From a virus, in IMG/VR virus record IMGVR_UViG_3300017746_005593, positions 1 to 22,372 of that record: a stretch of DNA of 22,372 nucleotides. One strand, 5' to 3'. A program made the translations under genes and the position numbers. Positions 13,451 to 19,973 of the stretch are shown here, one piece after another (position 1 is the stretch's first letter; each line of letters starts with the position of its first letter). Below the pieces are notes generated by a model. The model saw only the letters and a program-made list of their open reading frames with translations. It searched no databases and was not told where the DNA came from.

Positions 13451-14884
13451 TTAATATTCTAATTTGTGGTTTAATTGTCTTGTTTTATAATCTGTATCTT
13501 TCGAAAATGTGAAAGATTTTCTGGGAGTCCAAGTTGAGAATAATTTATCAATACATTTAGTAAAATTCTGACCCATTTTTTCAGCTGTAAATCCAGCTTC
13601 ATCACTCATAGCCCATTCTCTACCAGAATTACCAATTCTTTGTCTTTCATCTTTAGACATTTTATATAGTTCTACAATTCTATCTTTTGCATCTCTAAAA
13701 TCACATCTACTATCCCAAATATAAGGAGTAATTGGAGAACCAACCATCCCCATAGCTTTAGGATAAACAGATAATGCCCATTCTCCGTGTTCTGTATAGG
13801 TCCCAAATTGATTAGAAGGCATTTCAATAGAATTAGTATACCAATTACCTTTTTCATCAACAAATCTCATTTGATCTTGCATACCACCTGTTACATTAGC
13901 AATAAATGGGGTACCTGTAAGTAATGATTCAGTTAATGATAATCCCCAACCCTCAGCTGCTGATAATAATATTACACCATCAGCCATATTATAAAGATAA
14001 TTCATATGAGTGTATGGAAGTTTTTGATTGGAAATTACTACAGTTTCATCATCATCACCAAATAGATATTCAATTACTGCTGGTAGGTCTGTTCCATGAT
14101 CACTTACAGGATCTGTGTGTAGTATAAATAATACTTTTTCTTTTTCTTTTTCAGTTAAAGAGTCTACAAATAATTTCCAAGCTGTTAATGCATCTGGGAT
14201 TGATTTTCTTCTAATATTTCTTGAATTAAAAAATAAAATAAAATCTCTTTCTTTTCCTAAAGTTAATGCATTTTTAAATTCTTCATATTCTTTATTATAG
14301 TCATCAGACATTGGAAAGAATTTTTTATCATCTAACCCATGAGGAACATATTCAATAACTTTATTACTTGCTTTATCACCTAAAACAATTTTATTAATAG
14401 CTACTGTTTGTTTAGAAATACCAAATAAAGCATCACAAGATTCATAAAATTCCTCATTATATTGAGGTGCAGGCATATCATCCCAAATGTTAAGATACGC
14501 TATTGGAATTTTAGCTCTAATTTCATCTTCCATTTGGAAAACCCATTGAAAATATCTTGGGTCTGTAATTAATAATATAGCATCTGGTTTTTCTCTTTGA
14601 ATTACTGCTCTTAAAGTATCAGGATTACCATATCCATCTACAGGATATAAATTACAATAAGCATCTTCAACTTCCATTTCAGTTTTGATATGGGGAGCAA
14701 AATCTTCAACTTTACCTTTATCAGGATGTTTTACTGAACCTGCAATTTGACACCAATTATATCGATGAGCAGTATTTAAAACAATCTCTCTTCCAATTTG
14801 AGCAACACCCGAATGAACTCTAATATCATCCGTGAGTAATAAAATTTTCTTTCTATCACTTTGTTTAATATAACCTTCTTTCAT
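13451..14884 (-). CDS. GT4-type (GT-B) glycosyltransferase, 477 aa
   Basis: A second large GT-B enzyme. N-terminal half: KILLLTDDIRVHSGVAQIGR with the GT4 loop, and ITDPRYFQWVFQ. Donor half: FFNSRNIRRKSIPDALTAW (phosphate-binding Arg/Lys), LFILHTDPVSDHGTD, QKLPYTHMNYLYNMADG and the EX7E motif Glu311-GWGLSLT-Glu319, then LTGTPFIANVTGG. A TYTEHGEWALSV stretch in a loop after the donor motif and a C-terminal tail (~30 aa, basic) are extra. It is the first enzyme gene of the sugar cluster, 10 nt after the ribbon-helix-helix gene. Leader AAATAAAATTAA before ATG lacks a Shine-Dalgarno site. Confidence 0.86.
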   Translation of the reverse strand: MKEGYIKQSDRKKILLLTDDIRVHSGVAQIGREIVLNTAHRYNWCQIAGSVKHPDKGKVEDFAPHIKTEMEVEDAYCNLYPVDGYGNPDTLRAVIQREKPDAILLITDPRYFQWVFQMEDEIRAKIPIAYLNIWDDMPAPQYNEEFYESCDALFGISKQTVAINKIVLGDKASNKVIEYVPHGLDDKKFFPMSDDYNKEYEEFKNALTLGKERDFILFFNSRNIRRKSIPDALTAWKLFVDSLTEKEKEKVLFILHTDPVSDHGTDLPAVIEYLFGDDDETVVISNQKLPYTHMNYLYNMADGVILLSAAEGWGLSLTESLLTGTPFIANVTGGMQDQMRFVDEKGNWYTNSIEMPSNQFGTYTEHGEWALSVYPKAMGMVGSPITPYIWDSRCDFRDAKDRIVELYKMSKDERQRIGNSGREWAMSDEAGFTAEKMGQNFTKCIDKLFSTWTPRKSFTFSKDTDYKTRQLNHKLEY

Positions 14885-14894
14885 TTAATTTTAT

Positions 14895-15086
14895 TTAATT
14901 ATTAATTTCTAAATTTGTTTGAGAATTTATTTTTTTTCTAAAATCTTCATCTGTAAGATACAAAAAGATAGCTCGATCTGCAAGTTTTTGGAAACTAAAT
15001 TTTCTTTTTACACATTCGATTTTGAAATTTTCAAATAAATTACTTTTTACTTTTACACTAGTAAGTGTCATTTCTTTCTTGTCCAT
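14895..15086 (-). CDS. Ribbon-helix-helix-like small regulator, 63 aa
   Basis: The pattern fits a ribbon-helix-helix (Arc/MetJ-like) fold: a beta strand TLTSVKVKSNLF (residues ~7-18), helix A FENFKIECVKRK and helix B SFQKLADRAIFLYL, then a charged tail (TDEDFRKKI). Such dimers bind palindromic operators through the paired strands. It stands first in the run leading into the two GT4 genes and is separated from the nuclease gene by a 45-nt gap with promoter-like motif C, which contains the palindrome ATACGTAT (15115-15122). Autoregulation is therefore plausible. No experimental or database support here. Confidence 0.65.
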   Translation of the reverse strand: MDKKEMTLTSVKVKSNLFENFKIECVKRKFSFQKLADRAIFLYLTDEDFRKKINSQTNLEINN

Positions 15087-15100
15087 AATTTTAATTTTTA

Positions 15101-15122
15101 ATGTATATTTATCTATACGTAT
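15101..15122 (-). promoter_or_regulatory. Putative promoter/operator motif C
   Basis: The coding strand reads ATACGTATAGATAAATATAC, related to but weaker than motifs A, B and D (shared CGTATA core, then an A/T-rich box). The perfect 8-bp palindrome ATACGTAT lies at 15115-15122. It occupies most of the 45-nt gap upstream of the ribbon-helix-helix gene and could be its promoter, its operator, or both. Inference from position. Confidence 0.35.
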
Positions 15123-15131
15123 GTACGGATT

Positions 15132-16079
15132 CTAAAAAGTTGCCGAACATAAATGCGTTTTATTAAAAGGACACCAATTACAATTATTATTAGGGTTATT
15201 AGGGGTTGGTTGATGGTCTACATCAGCATATCCTTTTTGATTAAATACTTTTGTAATAAATTCATCTAAAGCTTTTGTAGCTCTATTCATTTTTACTTTT
15301 CCTGAAGCCGGAACAAATTGTTGTATTCTAGGAATTACATAATCTTCACTTTCATAAAGTCTTCGTTTAACAATAAAAAATTCAATGTTTATATTTTCTA
15401 AAGGTATGTTAAATGTTTCACTAAAGAATTTTTTATATAATATTAATTGAAATTGTTTATCCTCATCTTTTTTGGCTTTAGCATTCCATCCAGATGTTGA
15501 TGTTTTTATATCAAGTATATGAAATTGATTTGTTGGTTCATGGTATAGTACAACATCCAAGAAACCTTGATATAATACGTTGTTATAACGTTTATTAGGC
15601 GATATCATTATGGGTACCTCACAACCTGCAAGATACCAACCACGTTTGCTAAAATATCTACTTCTATTTTTCTTTAAATAATTAATAATAGTAACCCCAT
15701 CATCATAAAATTCTCTTAATTGTTCTGGGGTACTAAAATGGGTTTCATTATTTTTTTTATATTGTTTGGCATATTCTTCTCTTAAACAATCTTCAAACAT
15801 ACCTATAATATCTTCTCTATCAGCAGCTGCAGCACTTTTATCATACATTATTGTTAAATAGTGCTGAACTGCTTCATGTAGAGCTGTACCAAATATTGTG
15901 TGAATTGTTGGGGTATATTGTTTATGACCTTCTTTATATTGAAGTGACCATTTTTTAGGACATTGTCTAAACATAGAAAGTTGAGAATATGAAACATTTT
16001 TTTGATACCCATAGTTTAAGGGTTCTGGTTCATAATTTCTAATTTCTTTTACAATACTTGGTATCTTTTTCTTACCCAT
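15132..16079 (-). CDS. PD-(D/E)XK nuclease with probable Fe-S cluster (Cas4/AddB/RecB-like), 315 aa
   Basis: A RecB/Cas4-family nuclease. Motifs in order: VSYSQLSMFRQCPKKW (29-44, first cluster ligand Cys40), FGTALHEAV (63-71, His68), GFLDVVLY (172-179, Asp175), HILDIKTST (187-195, the D-x-K with Asp190 and Lys192) and the downstream Gln of QFQLILY. The C-terminus supplies Cys300-x2-Cys303 and Cys311, so Cys40/300/303/311 match the 4Fe-4S arrangement of AddB and Cas4. Such enzymes trim DNA ends during recombination, repair or host-DNA degradation. No helicase domain is fused. It lies 9 nt after the methyltransferase gene. Confidence 0.85.
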   Translation of the reverse strand: MGKKKIPSIVKEIRNYEPEPLNYGYQKNVSYSQLSMFRQCPKKWSLQYKEGHKQYTPTIHTIFGTALHEAVQHYLTIMYDKSAAAADREDIIGMFEDCLREEYAKQYKKNNETHFSTPEQLREFYDDGVTIINYLKKNRSRYFSKRGWYLAGCEVPIMISPNKRYNNVLYQGFLDVVLYHEPTNQFHILDIKTSTSGWNAKAKKDEDKQFQLILYKKFFSETFNIPLENINIEFFIVKRRLYESEDYVIPRIQQFVPASGKVKMNRATKALDEFITKVFNQKGYADVDHQPTPNNPNNNCNWCPFNKTHLCSATF

Positions 16080-16088
16080 TTTTATATA

Positions 16089-16619
16089 TTATTTTACCCA
16101 TTTAATATAATTAGTATAATAAGCATAACCGTGTACTATATTAGTACTTAAAAATACTTCTAAATCAGGATATCTAGATTTCATTATTCTAGGTGTTAAA
16201 TCTGGTTGATGGTGAATTTCTGATTCTACTCCACCAACAGCTCCTTGTTCATGTAGATAAGGAACAGCTACCATACATTTAATTCCTTTTGATGTAATAT
16301 CTTTGATTAATTTTTGTGCGGGTTCAACTTTGATATGTTCTAATACATCTCCAATTATGATATAATCATAATCATCATAATCAAAGTTTAGAATATCTCC
16401 TACAATAACATTATTGTAATAACGATGAAGGCCATATTCTTTAATATAGGGTTCATGAATTTCTAAAGCATCAATATGTAAATCTTGTAAATTTGATCCC
16501 CATACTCCAATCCCAGCTCCTACATCTAGGATTTTATTTCTATAAGGAAGATGTTCTAGAACTACAGTACGAATATGTTCATACATTACATCTTTAAAAG
16601 TATTAGTACTTGATGGCAT
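16089..16619 (-). CDS. Class I SAM-dependent methyltransferase, 176 aa
   Basis: Motif I KILDVGAGIGVWG (29-41), acidic motif II around LEIHEPY (52-58) and IIIGDVLEHI (87-96), the DVLEH form common in Methyltransf_11/23-type small-molecule, lipid and sugar methyltransferases. The tail includes VPYLHEQGAVGG and ESEIHHQPDLT, which may be the acceptor region. No DNA-methylase catalytic motif (DPPY, NPPF or PCQ) is present, so it is unlikely to be a DNA adenine or cytosine methylase. It sits between the nucleotide-modification-associated gene and the nuclease. Substrate unknown. Confidence 0.8.
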   Translation of the reverse strand: MPSSTNTFKDVMYEHIRTVVLEHLPYRNKILDVGAGIGVWGSNLQDLHIDALEIHEPYIKEYGLHRYYNNVIVGDILNFDYDDYDYIIIGDVLEHIKVEPAQKLIKDITSKGIKCMVAVPYLHEQGAVGGVESEIHHQPDLTPRIMKSRYPDLEVFLSTNIVHGYAYYTNYIKWVK

Positions 16620-16643
16620 TTTATTTAATTTAAATTGTTGCTA

Positions 16644-17039
16644 TTATTTTTTCCACTTATTACGTCCTACTAGTAAACCAATTATACCATAATTAGCAAT
16701 ATCAATAAAAGTATCTTCCATTCCCTCTCCTTTAACAAAATTTCTTCCATTAACTAAAAGATTTTTTAAACGGGATATTTTATCTGTAAGTCTAATAGCT
16801 AAACCTGTTAATGAGAATTTTTTATCATCTTCATTATTTATAATGTCTCCCCCTAATGCAATATTGTTTAAACCATAATCCATATGTTTGCGAGCAAACA
16901 TTTCATACATTTCTGATTGGATTTCTTTAAATTCATTAGATAATTCTGGGTATTCTGATTCGAATATTTCTATGGTTGATTGGGGTTGAGATTTTTTATC
17001 ATCTATACTATCAAAATATTTTTCTACTGTACTACTCAT
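16644..17039 (-). CDS. DUF1599-type nucleotide-modification-associated protein, 131 aa
   Basis: All-helical protein with the landmarks of the DUF1599 / nucleotide-modification-associated domain 1 family: ARKHMDYGLNN (49-59), RLTDKISRLKNL (83-94) and EDTFIDIANYGII (108-120). This family resembles MazG-like all-alpha NTP pyrophosphohydrolases, whose acidic E-D and D-x2-N residues bind metal, and occurs near phage base-modification genes. The N-terminal ~30 residues are polar and extra. It may cleave or handle modified nucleotides. It overlaps the 75-aa gene by 8 nt. Family call is from memory of the motifs; enzymatic activity is inferred. Confidence 0.72.
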   Translation of the reverse strand: MSSTVEKYFDSIDDKKSQPQSTIEIFESEYPELSNEFKEIQSEMYEMFARKHMDYGLNNIALGGDIINNEDDKKFSLTGLAIRLTDKISRLKNLLVNGRNFVKGEGMEDTFIDIANYGIIGLLVGRNKWKK

Positions 17040-17259
17040 TGATCAAGGTTTTTTGGTTAAAATAAACTTTTAAAGTATTAATTCTGTCATCAGCATCCAC
17101 CAACATAGTAAGAGCTTCTTCAGCATTTTTATAAAAATCCTCAGTAGAATGATCACCAATACCTACTGCTTTATTACCCAATAATTCTAGTGATAATAAT
17201 GCTTTTGATTTATCAGCTTCTACAGATTTCATAAGCATATTAAATAGTTGTGTTGTCAT
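17032..17259 (-). CDS. Hypothetical small helical protein, 75 aa
   Basis: Unrecognised function. Helical, acidic: MTTQLFNMLMKSVEADKSKA, then ALLSLELLGNKAVGIGDHST, EDFYKNAEEALTML. The segment ELLGNKAVGIGDH is likely a conserved turn. Its ATG overlaps the gp62 stop (ATGA), and its 3' end overlaps the next gene by 8 nt, so it is tightly coupled to the replication genes. No membrane segment. Confidence 0.75.
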   Translation of the reverse strand: MTTQLFNMLMKSVEADKSKALLSLELLGNKAVGIGDHSTEDFYKNAEEALTMLVDADDRINTLKVYFNQKTLINE

Positions 17260-17669
17260 ATTTTAAATAATTTGGTTATTTCTTTTTTTTCTTTTCCTAT
17301 AGATTTAAGAATGTTTTTAATTTCTTCTTTACCTATAATGTCAATATAATGATCTGCTTCGTGGGATCCAACTTCAAAATAACCAGCTATTAATTCAACT
17401 AACTCTTTATTTTTTGATTTAATTTTAGATTTAATATACTTATTCCATACTTTTTTCTTAGGAATCATATTACAATAAAAATTGTAAATACCTATTTTAT
17501 CTGTAGGTAAAAATCTTTGAGCCATATTAGATATCTCTATATTGCTTTGCCCCATAGACATAAATCTATGAACCATATAAGAATTCCAGCTCTCCCAATC
17601 TTTCTCACTAAATTGAGAGGCTGGAGTTTTCCTAACAGTAATTTCGTCTAACCAATCCCAAAGCTTCAT
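17256..17669 (-). CDS. 62: Clamp-loader small subunit, T4 gp62-like, 137 aa
   Basis: Begins MKLWDWLDEITVRKTPASQF and contains WNSYMVHRFMSMGQSNIEI, a layout that I recognise from gp62-type clamp-loader subunits of T4-like marine phages. The rest is helical (IYNFYCNMIPKKKVWNKYI; ELVELIAGYFEVGSHEADHY). In T4, gp62 is the single non-ATPase subunit that completes the gp44 tetramer and loads the sliding clamp gp45 onto primed DNA. It is shorter than T4 gp62 (187 aa), as in other distant relatives. The presence of gp44 at 18742-19662 in the same transcription direction supports the call. TAATG and ATGA overlaps link it to its neighbours. Confidence 0.75.
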   Translation of the reverse strand: MKLWDWLDEITVRKTPASQFSEKDWESWNSYMVHRFMSMGQSNIEISNMAQRFLPTDKIGIYNFYCNMIPKKKVWNKYIKSKIKSKNKELVELIAGYFEVGSHEADHYIDIIGKEEIKNILKSIGKEKKEITKLFKI

Positions 17670-17920
17670 TAGGCAATGATATGATCTTTATACTCTTCTC
17701 TTAAATCCGCAGGGATAGTTTCATTTAAAATTTTACCTGTTGAAGGGTCATAAAATACTGGAATTGGCATTAGAGCATCTTCTTCAGCTCCTACTACGAA
17801 TTTAGATACTTTACGCAATAATACTCCTTGTTGAAATACTACTCCACCTTCAGGTGTTTCCATAGATGTAGTGTTTTTAACATCTACATTCATGTTCATT
17901 TGTTGTTGTTGATTTGCCAT
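17669..17920 (-). CDS. Hypothetical phage protein, 83 aa
   Basis: Begins with a Gln/Met/Asn-rich stretch (MANQQQQMNMNVDVKNTTSM) followed by GGVVFQQGVLLRKVSKFVVG, then MPIPVFYDPSTGKILNETIP. The latter half looks folded and contains a Pro/Tyr-rich hairpin-like core. I chose ATG 17918-17920; the longer frame starts at a TTG (17956) and overlaps the preceding gene. One-base overlap with the gp62 start (TAATG). Function unknown; its position between gp44 and gp62 makes a replication-linked role possible but unproven. Confidence 0.7.
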   Translation of the reverse strand: MANQQQQMNMNVDVKNTTSMETPEGGVVFQQGVLLRKVSKFVVGAEEDALMPIPVFYDPSTGKILNETIPADLREEYKDHIIA

Positions 17921-17924
17921 TTTT

Positions 17925-18119
17925 TTAATGTTTTTTGTTTTGTTGTTTAAAATCAATTATAAATCCAATCGCTACTAAAATATTAAGACCTACACTAGCG
18001 ATTATTTCATGCAAGTCTTTATATACATTTAAAGATAAATGAACATGCCCAATCATCCAAAATGGAATAGCCATTTGTTGGCTGTACCATATTAGGGCAA
18101 ATTCAATAAATTTTTTCAT
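17925..18119 (-). CDS. Small membrane protein, 64 aa
   Basis: Begins MKKFIEFALIWYSQQMAIPF and has one clear membrane segment IIASVGLNILVAIGFIIDF (~38-56) ending in a charged tail (KQQNKKH). The aromatic N-terminal helix (~4-25) may be a second, weaker segment. I took ATG 18117-18119 because it overlaps the methyltransferase TGA as ATGA; an in-frame ATG at 18137 adds six residues. Two short hydrophobic segments and a basic end resemble holin-like or membrane-anchor proteins, but no specific family is recognised. Inner-membrane location is inferred. Confidence 0.7.
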   Translation of the reverse strand: MKKFIEFALIWYSQQMAIPFWMIGHVHLSLNVYKDLHEIIASVGLNILVAIGFIIDFKQQNKKH

Positions 18120-18742
18120 TCTACTTTTATTACGCATTTAGGAATAAAATAAGTTTTTAATTTAGTATCAAAATATTGATGTTTCAAAGATTGATTAGAG
18201 TCATTTTTTATTGAAATTTCTATAGGTGTAATATCAAAATCTTCATTTAAAATATTATATGATTGTTTTGCTATATTATTTACTACACCCCCATTAGGAT
18301 TATTAAAAAATGAATATATTCCTTTAGGTTTTAATAAATTTTTAACATTTATATCAAATTCTTTTTGAGATTCTAACCAAGTATCAAAATATATTCCATC
18401 AAATTTAGGTAAATATTTTATTACTTCTTGCCAAGGTTTAAATATAACTTTTACATTAGGTTTTTTTAACCAACCATCTTCAATTATTTTTCTTTGTACA
18501 TCTGGGTGGGATTCTATTATCCAATGTGTTTTAGGATTCCAATTTTGGATATAGCTATCAATAAAACCTAACCCAAATCCTATATTAAGAATATCTCCCC
18601 CATTTTTACAAATTTCAAAAGCACTATATTTCATAATGTTTTCTTCCCACCCCATCATAATAGCACTACCATTTGAATCTAATAAAAGATTATCATCAGT
18701 ATATGTTAATTTTTCATTATGATAATTAGGGTTAATATTCAT
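18116..18742 (-). CDS. GAMT/arginine-N-methyltransferase-like SAM methyltransferase, 208 aa
   Basis: Resembles guanidinoacetate N-methyltransferase (GAMT) and the related RMT2 arginine methyltransferases. Signatures in order: AIMMGWEENIMKY (27-39), DILNIGFGLGF (50-60, SAM motif I), HWIIESHPDVQRKI (73-86; Glu77 would bind the adenosine ribose), KPWQEVIKYLPKFDGIYFDTW (Asp120 in the YFDTW block). In GAMT the equivalent Glu of the VMERWE segment and the Asp of LYDTY bind the guanidino group; residues at both places are acidic here (Glu33/34, Asp120). A guanidino or arginyl substrate is therefore plausible. It is inserted between gp44 (TAATG overlap) and the small membrane gene. Family call by motif, substrate inferred. 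Confidence 0.75.
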   Translation of the reverse strand: MNINPNYHNEKLTYTDDNLLLDSNGSAIMMGWEENIMKYSAFEICKNGGDILNIGFGLGFIDSYIQNWNPKTHWIIESHPDVQRKIIEDGWLKKPNVKVIFKPWQEVIKYLPKFDGIYFDTWLESQKEFDINVKNLLKPKGIYSFFNNPNGGVVNNIAKQSYNILNEDFDITPIEISIKNDSNQSLKHQYFDTKLKTYFIPKCVIKVE

Positions 18743-19662
18743 TATAAAGTAATTAATTGGTTAATTAAAGCCATACAGTTTATTTCTTTATCAATTCTAA
18801 AATTAGATTGGTAAGTATATTCATTAATGTAATATGCTACCATTCCTTCTTTATCTGGTGCAAATTCATGAGCATTATCATAAAGATAACGATATAACTC
18901 TTCAAAATCTTGAACATTAGCATCTGCAATTATTTGTCTAATAGTTTTGAAAGATTTGGATTTATATGTTTTAGATTTAGATAATTCACTAACTACTTCA
19001 GACATATAATTAGATGATACTAATATAGATTTATCAATCTTTAATTTGTTATCTTGGGTTGATAGTTGAACGGTATTTAAACATTTACGTAAATCAGGGT
19101 AGAATTGATTAACTATGATTTTAAGATCTTTTATATCATAAGTTGTACCTTCTTCTTCCATAATCCAAGCAATATGTTTTGCTACATCAGTTTTAGTTGG
19201 TGGAACTATTTTTAATGTTTGACATCTTGATTGTAATGGATCAATGATACGTTCTACATAATTACAAGTTAAGATAAACCTAGTAGTACGCGAAAACGTT
19301 TCAATGACATTACGGAGAGAAGCTTGCGCCTGTATAGTAAGAAAATCAGCTTCATCCAAAATGACCACTTTAAGTGATTTAAAACTAGCTGATGATGCAA
19401 ATCCTGAAACTTTATCTCTAATCGTTTCAATACCACGTTCATCCGAGGCATTAATATAAAGATGCTCACAATCAAGATTTTTAACAATGAGTTTAGCAAG
19501 AGTTGTTTTTCCCGTTCCTGCAGGTCCATAAAATATAAGATTTTGAATATCGTTTTGTCCTAGATATTGTTTAATACTTTTTTTAATATGATCATTCCCT
19601 ACATAATTATCTAAATTAATGGGACGATACTTCTCTACTAATAAACTATGATTCTTATTCAT
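18742..19662 (-). CDS. 44: Clamp-loader large subunit AAA+ ATPase, T4 gp44-like, 306 aa
   Basis: AAA+ ATPase that with gp62 opens and loads the sliding clamp for DNA replication. Seen: VEKYRP (9-14), the diagnostic opening of RFC/gp44 proteins; Walker A GPAGTGKT (46-53); Walker B VVILDEADFL (99-108); sensor-1 region ILTCNYVERI; and the SRC arginine-finger motif (145-147). The C-terminal ~100 residues form the helical collar. Length is close to T4 gp44 (319 aa). The start is immediately preceded by TATATTCACGT, the same 11-mer found upstream of the 98-aa gene near 22220, but no Shine-Dalgarno site. The missing partners regA and polymerase (gp43) are not next to gp62 here. Confidence 0.93.
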   Translation of the reverse strand: MNKNHSLLVEKYRPINLDNYVGNDHIKKSIKQYLGQNDIQNLIFYGPAGTGKTTLAKLIVKNLDCEHLYINASDERGIETIRDKVSGFASSASFKSLKVVILDEADFLTIQAQASLRNVIETFSRTTRFILTCNYVERIIDPLQSRCQTLKIVPPTKTDVAKHIAWIMEEEGTTYDIKDLKIIVNQFYPDLRKCLNTVQLSTQDNKLKIDKSILVSSNYMSEVVSELSKSKTYKSKSFKTIRQIIADANVQDFEELYRYLYDNAHEFAPDKEGMVAYYINEYTYQSNFRIDKEINCMALINQLITL

Positions 19663-19678
19663 ACGTGAATATAATAAC
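19663..19678 (-). promoter_or_regulatory. Promoter-like motif E at the gp44 start
   Basis: The coding strand reads GTTATTATATTCACGT directly before the gp44 ATG. TATATTCACGT is identical to the last 11 bases of motif D (22230-22220), and TTATTATATT differs from TTCGTATATT at two positions. It touches the start codon, so either transcription starts inside the gene or this is not a promoter. The 36-nt gap otherwise holds only A/T-rich DNA. Confidence 0.3.
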
Positions 19679-19698
19679 TTTTATTTAAAAAACCAAAT

Positions 19699-19971
19699 TT
19701 AAACACCTTGTCTAAATTCTCCATACATACCATATACTTTTGGAGATTCTTTTTTAACTTCTACTTCTGATTTTTGGATAGCATATAATTTACTATCCAT
19801 AGGATCTAATCTAAAAGCACCATTAAAATTTGTTTGATGAAAAAATGCTTCTAAAGCATCTGTTAAATTACCAAATACTTCTTTTTTAGGGTCCCCCACA
19901 AGTGACCAACGGTCACCTGGGGGTACTCTAGTTGCTATTAACTCATTATGTTCTATTATTTTTTTATCCAT
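19699..19971 (-). CDS. Hypothetical protein with GC-rich hairpin in its coding region, 90 aa
   Basis: Unrecognised. Begins MDKKIIEHNELIATRVPPGD, then RWSLVGDPKKEVFG and helical TDALEAFFHQTNF; the tail has KKESPKVYGMYGEFRQGV. The stretch VPPGDRWSLVGDP is encoded by unusually GC-rich codons (CCC CCA GGT GAC CGT ... GTG GGG GAC) that form a two-part hairpin at 19893-19923 in an otherwise AT-rich genome. It lies 2 nt after the groEL stop and 36 nt before gp44, so it may be the last gene of the chaperone unit. Function unknown. Confidence 0.75.
   Translation of the reverse strand: MDKKIIEHNELIATRVPPGDRWSLVGDPKKEVFGNLTDALEAFFHQTNFNGAFRLDPMDSKLYAIQKSEVEVKKESPKVYGMYGEFRQGV
19893..19923 (-). other. 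GC-rich hairpin inside the 90-aa gene
   Basis: Coding strand arms CCCCC (19923-19919) with GGGGG (19897-19893), and inner arms GTGACC/GGTCAC (19916-19911 with 19907-19902) around a 3-nt loop GTT. The two stems are separated by an asymmetric internal loop (AG opposite TTGT). It is much more GC-rich than surrounding DNA and lies about 50-80 nt downstream of the start codon. There is no U-tract, so it is not a standard terminator. Confidence 0.55.
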
Positions 19972-19973
19972 AA

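Noticed and set aside
13672-13863. Minus-strand 63-aa ORF inside the 477-aa GT4 gene
   Set aside because: Shadow frame of a gene with a clear EX7E motif; no start context or homology.
17921-17956. Longer start for the 83-aa gene between gp44 and gp62
   Set aside because: The upstream codon is TTG and runs into the small membrane gene; the ATG at 17920 lies next to that gene's stop.
19269-19529. Minus-strand 86-aa ORF inside gp44
   Set aside because: Out of frame within Walker-A/Walker-B coding sequence; low-complexity Leu-rich translation typical of a shadow frame.
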